Origin: Diogma glabrata
Lineage: Eukaryota > Arthropoda > Insecta > Diptera > Cylindrotomidae
DNA length: 64,000 nt
Direction: 5' to 3'
Assembly: GCA_963693315.1 (NCBI GenBank)
Contig: OY856186.1
Span: 91,057,554 to 91,121,553, forward strand
Of this stretch, positions 58,331 through 64,000 are shown piece by piece. The first letter of the stretch is position 1. Each line of letters begins with the position of its first letter. The position numbers and the translations under genes are program-made. The notes under the pieces were generated by a model. The model worked only from the letters and a program-made list of their open reading frames with translations. It was not told where the DNA came from and did no database searches.

Positions 58331-61000
58331 GGGTTCCGTACTTTAAAAAAGTAAAAACGGTACCTATTGGTGAGACTTCGGTGTCCGTCCGAATTTCTAC
58401 ATAATCAATTTACTCACAAACTATAAGTGCTATCAACTTGAAATTTTCTACAGTTTTTAAACGTGTTTTTCCACGCCTACTGATAACAAAAAAATTCAAA
58501 TATTTGTTTTAATCTATATTTTATGAACATAGATAAGGAGATAGTAAAACAAAAGTTTTTTGTAAGGAATCGAGTTTGGTCTAGAAAAATCGAGAAAGTT
58601 CAAAATATTTCAAAAAAAAATTTCAATGATTTTTCGACTGCTTAGTTTTTTTGATATTGCCATAAACGGGTATTGTCTTTCCTGTCCCCCCCCCTTTAAC
58701 TTCGAACATTAGAAAAGAAAAAATTTGAAAAAATTCATGGTTATGGTCAATGTTGTAAAGATTGAATCAAAACTATAGCGGTCGGGTCATCATTTCAAAT
58801 GTGATTCTGAGGGGGTTGAGAGTGGAAATTTTGAAAAAAAATTATTTTTGACCTCAGTGAGTGGGGTGTCATATGAAAGGTGATTTTTTTTCTAGTCCAA
58901 GCCAATTTTTTTTGCAATTTTTAAAAGTGCAGTTTTTGAGTTATGTTAAAAAATGTGACAAAAATTTCCTGTCCCCCCCTCTTAACTTCGAACATTACAA
59001 AAGAAAAAATTTGAAAAAATTCATAATTATGGTCAATGTTGTAAAGATTGAATCAAAACTATAGCAGTCGGCTCATCATTTCAAATGTGATTCTGAGGGG
59101 GTTGAGAGTGGAAATATTGAAGAAAAATTATTTATGACCTTGTTGAGTGGGGTGTCATATGAAAGGTGATTTTTTTTCAAGTATAAATCAATTTTTTTGG
59201 CAATTTTCAAAAGCGAAGTTTTTGAGTTATGTTAAAAAATGTGACAAAAATTTCCTGTCCCCCCCTCTTAACTTCGAGCTTTACAAAAGAAAAAATTTGA
59301 AAAAATTCATGGTTATGGAAAATGTTGTAAAGATTGAATGAAAACTATAGCGGTCAGCTCATCATTTCAAATGTTATCTTGAGGGGGTTGAGGGTGGAAA
59401 TTTTGAAAAAAAAATATTTTTGACCAAGTCGATTGGGGTGTCATATGAAAGATTGATTATTTTCTAGTCCAAAACAATTTTTTATGTAATTTTAAAAAGC
59501 GCAGCTTTTGAGTTATGTAAAAAAATGTGACAAAAATTTCCTGTCCCCCCCCTTAACTTCGAACATTACAAAAGAAAAAATTTGGAAAAATTCATGGTTA
59601 TGGGAAATGTTGTAAAGATTGAATGAAAACTATAGCGGTTGGCTCATCATTTCTAATGTTATTTTGATGGGGTTGAGGGTAGAAATTTTGAAAAAAAATT
59701 ATTTTTGACCTTGTTGAGTGGGGTATCATATGAAAGGTTGATTTTGTTCTACTCCAAAACAATTTTTTATGTAATTTTCAAAAGCGCAGTTTTTGAGTTA
59801 TATTAAAAAATGTGAAAAAAAATTCCTGTCCTCCCCCTTAACTTCGAACATTACAAAAGAAAAATATTTGAAAATATTCATGGTTATGGGCAATGTTGTA
59901 AAGATTGAATGAAAACTATAGCGGTCGGATCATCATTTCAAATGTTATTTTGAGGGGGTTGAGAGTGGAAATTTTGACAAAAAATAATTTTTGACCCCCA
60001 CTCGGCATATGAAAGGTGAATTTTTTTCTAGTCCAAAACAATTTTTTTGTAGTTTTCGTTTTTTTCGGTTTTGATTCATTTGATTAAAATTCTAAAATTG
60101 TGTTTTGTGAAGGACTATTCACGTAAAATAATCGTAGAAGAGGATAAATTTTACTACGTTGTAGGAAATGTATATTATAGTAAATATTGAGTGAAACGAA
60201 GTAAAGAAATGAACAAACAAGATCAGATTAGATCAACACAGTTTAACAAGTCAGATGAACTAAACTTCAGGCGAAAGGCGTTAGGTTGAAAAATTATGCA
60301 ATAACATACCAGATACCTGTTTGCTATTCGATAGATTATCATTTAATATGGTTGCATTGCAAATGTTCTCTGTGAAGTTGATCACTAATTACAAACATTT
60401 TTGAAATTTTTGAACTATTGAACTATTGTTGAACTAGAAAATTGTTACAGTCAAGTTAATCGAGGTTGGGGAATTGTTCTTTTCGTTAAGTCTGATACAG
60501 TACCACCAGTGCAGAAAAATAGTAGCCACCATCACTTTGAGTTTAGCTCTGCTGGCAGTCATTGTGAATGTTCAACTAGCTGAAGTACAAATCCTGTTGG
60601 TATACTATACCGATCTCCCCAATGTTCAGTAGACAAATCACTCGACTGTGTTAACAATGCACTCGTTGGAAATAATTTGACGACACTTTTTCTCCGTTTT
60701 TTCCGTTGGTTTCAATAAAAATCCTCAAAACTGGCTCTCAAACTATTTTCTACAAAACAATTTACAAAGAAAAATTCATGAACCAACAACAGTTGAGGCT
60801 ACCACAATTGATAATGTATTTTCCAATATAAATAATTTAGAAGCTGGCGTTATTGAAGCTTTCTTTAGCCACCATAAACAGTTTTGGGTAAGATTCAACC
60901 CAACTTGAAACTATACTTACAAAAACTGTTTTTTTCTCATATTATATGCACGGAACCCTCAGCGAGCGAATTATATTCGCACTTGCCTGACTTTTTATTT
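58331..61000. mobile_element. Non-autonomous element with AGGGTTCCGT ends, inserted in Gypsy pol
   Basis: The left end is TAGGGTTCCGTACTTT (near 58,329) and the right contains GCACGGAACCCTCAGCGAGCGA then CGCACTTGCCTGACTTTTTA. GGGTTCCGT ends with a nearby tCGCACTTG block are a widespread arrangement in insect repeats. It separates the Gypsy RNase H from the integrase. The interior is a 286-bp tandem array and 60,060-60,940 of AT-rich sequence with no transposase. The right boundary is approximate. Confidence 0.65.
58681..60060. repeat. Tandem array, 286-bp unit, about 5 copies
   Basis: CCTGTCC(C)CC starts at 58,681, 58,968, 59,254, 59,540 and 59,825. Each unit also has TTAACTTCGA(A/G)C, GGTTATGG-CAATGTTGTAAAG and GTGGGGT(G/A)TCATATGAAAGG. 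The repeated 60-70-codon frames in it are by-products. Confidence 0.92.
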
Positions 61001-61079
61001 TTGGGACTACTACTAACATTGATTCTTTAACTGTACCCTTAGAACTTACAGAGGCTGTTCCATTATGACCAATATGACA

Positions 61080-61800
61080 CTGTCTAGGTTTTTCTCCTTT
61101 TTCACTTACGTAAGCCTCACGTCAATAATATTTTTCTAGCTTTCAGCCTGGTTACAGTGCTTGCATTCTACATGGCATTCGTTAACATTTCCATGTGCAG
61201 TTCCTGTTTGATGTTTAATGTCAAAATCATAAGCCTGTAAGCGTTTGATCCATCGTGCTCCCTATCCGCCGGGTATTTAAATTGTAATAAACAACTCAAT
61301 GCTCCATGATCACTACTCAAATGGAATTACATGTGTTTGTGGAAATGTTTCACACATAGAACTATAGCCAGCAATTCTTTGTGGGTTCCACAATGATCCC
61401 TTTCTCGCTTGGACAGTGTCTTCGAGTAATAAGGTATTACTTTCTCTTTCCCATCAATTTCATCGATTTCTTTTCCCCTCCTCCTATACCATCATTGCTG
61501 GTATCAGTATTTAATATAAATTTAAGATTGCATAGGATAAACCAGAACTGGTGCAGATCATAATCTTAATTGAAGTTCCATAATCACATCGTCTTGCTTT
61601 TCGGTCTATTCAAATGCTTTATCTTTTCTTGGAAGCTTATGTAGGCTCTTACCAATATAATCGAATTCTGGTATAAAACGTCGGTATTGTACAATCATTG
61701 AAAACTGCAAAGCTCTGATAAATCTTTTAACTTTAACATAAAACGAACTAGAAGTTTCTATCTTTAATAGAACCGAATTTCTGAACATTTAAAAATAACC
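61080..61800 (-). pseudogene. Gypsy-type RT end and RNase H, decayed
   Basis: The minus strand from 61,788 reads VKRFIRALQFSMIVQYRRFIPEF and GKSLHKLPRKDKAFE (the RT-to-RNase H connection). It continues with PYYSKTLSKRERDHCGTHKE and LLAIVLCVKHFHKHM (RNase H), SSDHGALSCLLQFKYP and YDFDIKHQTGTAHGNVNE. Several stops and shifts. This is Gypsy-superfamily pol, collinear with the integrase at 57,880-58,330 once the insert at 58,331-61,000 is removed. Confidence 0.82.
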
Positions 61801-61864
61801 CGACTAGCCAAAAATCACGAAATTCTCGATATTTGGAACCGCTATATTTTCCAAAAATATCAAT

Positions 61865-62110
61865 GGGCCATATGTATAAAACCTAGTAACTAGGTTTTTT
61901 AAGTGTTTACTAGCTTTCGTATGCATAAAAAAGTATTCTAAACTTTACTTTACTAGCTTGCTAAAAAAAAAACATCGAATTGTTTTGTTTTTGAGTGTTT
62001 GCTATGTTTGGTATGCATAAAAACCTAAGTTTGCTGGATCTATGCTGGTATATACTATAATCAAACCTAGTGTCTTATTTACCACACTAAAAATATTACT
62101 AGGTTGTTAA
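61865..62110. repeat. CTAGTAACTAGG repeat cluster
   Basis: CATATGTATAAAACCTAGTA, GTGTTTACTAGCTTTCGTAT, GTGTTTGCTATGTTTGGTAT and ATTACTAGGTTG are variants of one motif in both orientations. They are related to 51,180-51,290 and perhaps to 4222-4302. Probably a small foldback element. 62,110-63,018 otherwise holds only the dispersed repeat at 62,650-62,790. Confidence 0.45.
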
Positions 62111-63017
62111 TTTATAGTTTTTTATTTTTGAGATGTGATATGAATTCGAAAACAAGACAGATGTATTGAATTTATTGGTTTTTTTTATTCTGATTTGGAA
62201 GATGAAATTTGTTTTCGTGCATGTAAAGTTTACAAATTGCGTAAACCGGGTGAAGGAACAGTAAATTTTAGACACCTTTAGAAATAGTAAACTTTTAAGA
62301 CATAGTAATTTACTCTTGTTGAAATAACTGAAGCAGAATCAACCCAATCTTCAGAGTAAAGTAATTAATATTAACAACTCGGAATCAATGAGATGCAATA
62401 CCTATAACGAATGGTTTCACTTACAGACTTGTTGTTCGTTCATGATGCTTCTTACTTTTGGTTCAATGTACTTTGCACGTTTTTTTTCCAAATTTTATGT
62501 GCCTATACACTTTGGCTTTTAAATAATCGTTCAAGTGTCGGCGGAATGCAGAACGTGCAAAATGATTAGCAAATGAGACGGATCAAGGTTTAATGCGACC
62601 CATGCCAATAAGAAGTGATTTACGTAAAAATTTTAAGTCAAAATTGTCACATAAAAAATATGCAAAATGAAGACGTTTGTCATCTAAGAAAAAATTTCAA
62701 ATTTGTGACAGACTTAACAGCAAGAATTATTCATAAAACCTACCGTAATTGTTTTCTGATAGAGTAATTCTCATAGTTTGGAGAAAGCAATTTTGTAATA
62801 TTTTTTGCTAGTTCTGCAGAAAGTGCAAGATCACTTCCCTCCAGAGCAATGGAGCCAATATTTTACCAGTTTCCTGGTAAAAAGAATCACTTCTATTTTT
62901 GCAGCATTATTTTCTAACCCACATTTTTGGCCCATGTCAATGCTATTGAAAGGGTAGGTGGTATTGGCTCGTCTAACGTACTTTGACTAGAATTATTCAA
63001 TCCTAGTCTGGCATCCA

Positions 63018-64000
63018 AATTTTTAAGTTTTCGCACTTGAGAAGCTCTAGATTTTTTTCAAAAGCATAGCTCTTAAACAGCAAAAGTCCTTTCCGTTTAT
63101 CGTTCTCAAGACTGTCATTCTAACCTTACCAGCCTAAAGAAACGTCTTTTGCTTATTTTAGAGCTTTAAATCCCCTTGTGTCTTTAACATAATCTATAGC
63201 AACAGAAATAAAAGCCGGATACCAACTTATAACAGTAAAAATACAAAAACTAACAATAGTATTTCCTTATAGCTTAATTGTAATGAAGACAAATTAATCC
63301 AGATATAAATATTAATGCTGAGAACTACATGTTATTTGCAAGAATAATATGTAGTTCTAAAACACAGGAGCAAGTCTTGTATTCAACAGTTATTAGTGAT
63401 TTCAATGATTTAGTTAACACACATTTGGTTATACCCCCGGAAACCTGTTGCACCAAGCCACGAGGCGTCAATTTATCAAAACAAATATTTCTAGCATAAT
63501 TCGATATACCCATCGCCAAGGCATACCATCGCTAGTAAGAGGAGCGCCTTCGACTATCACACATTTGTAATAAGCTCATTAAATAAGACAAAACAGAGTG
63601 TTGCTTGAGCGGTAGAACCAATGATTCATTGCAAAAATAAAAGACTGTGTAAGCCGCAGTTCCAAATCAGAAACGTAATAAAACCGATTCACGGCATGCC
63701 CACGACTAATAATAAGAGGTACGCCAACGAATTCAACCAGTTCATTTTACACCCCAAAAACATTGGAAAAACGTATAGGAAAATCTCAAAAACAATACAC
63801 AAATTGCCATCTGATAGCTGAAAGCAATCTACGAAAGATTACGTATCAAATCTACGAAAACCTTCAAAGCACTTATGACAAATAGTCTATCGCCAATTGT
63901 TCTGAAAAGAAATTGGGCTGCATCTTCATTCTTGCATGTCTGACTAATGAAAGATCAAACATAAAAGGTTTCGAAGTTTTAGAAGAAATTTTTACTTAAA
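63018..64000. repeat. Right arm of ~980-bp inverted repeat, cut by the window end
   Basis: Inverted partner of 56,287-57,265. Similarity continues to the last base, so the arm probably extends beyond the window. Frames at 63,325-63,519 (minus, ISNYARNICFDKLTPRGLVQ) and 63,621-63,821 (plus, HCKNKRLCKPQFQIRNVI) have counterparts in the left arm, but I do not recognise the protein. Confidence 0.85.

Noticed and set aside
58861..59341. Repeated 64-67-aa frames starting MGCHMKGDFF as a small gene family
   Set aside because: They are by-products of the 286-bp tandem unit and are not kept open in all units.

Overview
This is an AT-rich eukaryotic nuclear window, almost certainly from an insect. The evidence is an intron-containing insect-style UDP-glycosyltransferase gene, an irritans-type mariner, R1-, RTE- and Jockey/CR1-like non-LTR retrotransposons, Gypsy-type LTR remnants and very long (AT)n microsatellites. 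A fly is plausible, but the species cannot be named from the sequence. I found one host gene, no rRNA, no true tRNA and no CRISPR; nearly everything else is transposable-element sequence, often nested.

Layout. 1-318 is the end of an unclassified element that sits inside the RT domain of a decayed R1-clade retrotransposon (319-3340, minus). 3341-7080 is non-coding with tandem repeats. 7131-8861 (minus) is a three-exon UGT gene whose reading frame is open throughout, with (AT)n about 200 bp upstream of its ATG. 9.1-11.4 kb is (AT)n enclosing an apparently perfect 1.09-kb palindrome and a smaller one. 11832-13280 is a DNA element with long TIRs and a TTA duplication. 13.5-15.0 kb holds two head-to-head Penelope-like fragments, and 15.1-16.4 kb a decayed Jockey/CR1-like element. 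17706-20912 is a hAT-like element inserted in (AT)n, itself inside a short-period repeat array. 21.5-23.9 kb is tandem repeats. 23.9-28.6 kb is a Jockey/CR1-like element split by an RTE element.

28887-42053 reads as one heavily invaded LTR retrotransposon. It has a 5' LTR (swollen by two insertions), a primer binding site, a Jockey-like plus-strand copy with poly(A), (AT)n, a mariner crossed by an assembly gap, more (AT)n, an integrase remnant and a 3' LTR. 43691-45620 is a hAT-like element with a perfect 8-bp duplication, followed by a retroelement tail between ~190-bp direct repeats.

46681-56012 is the most unusual object. It has terminal inverted repeats of about 120 bp and contains three nearly identical 2.24-kb units in +, -, + orientation, with no recognisable transposase. 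The same unit terminus recurs in the R1 element at the left edge of the window. 56287-64000+ begins and ends with ~980-bp inverted arms enclosing a Gypsy element (minus), which is split by an element carrying a 286-bp tandem array.

The elements do not form a pathway. The readable biology is one detoxification-type enzyme gene embedded in a record of nested transposition, with several structures (palindromes, the gap duplication) that may be partly assembly artefacts.
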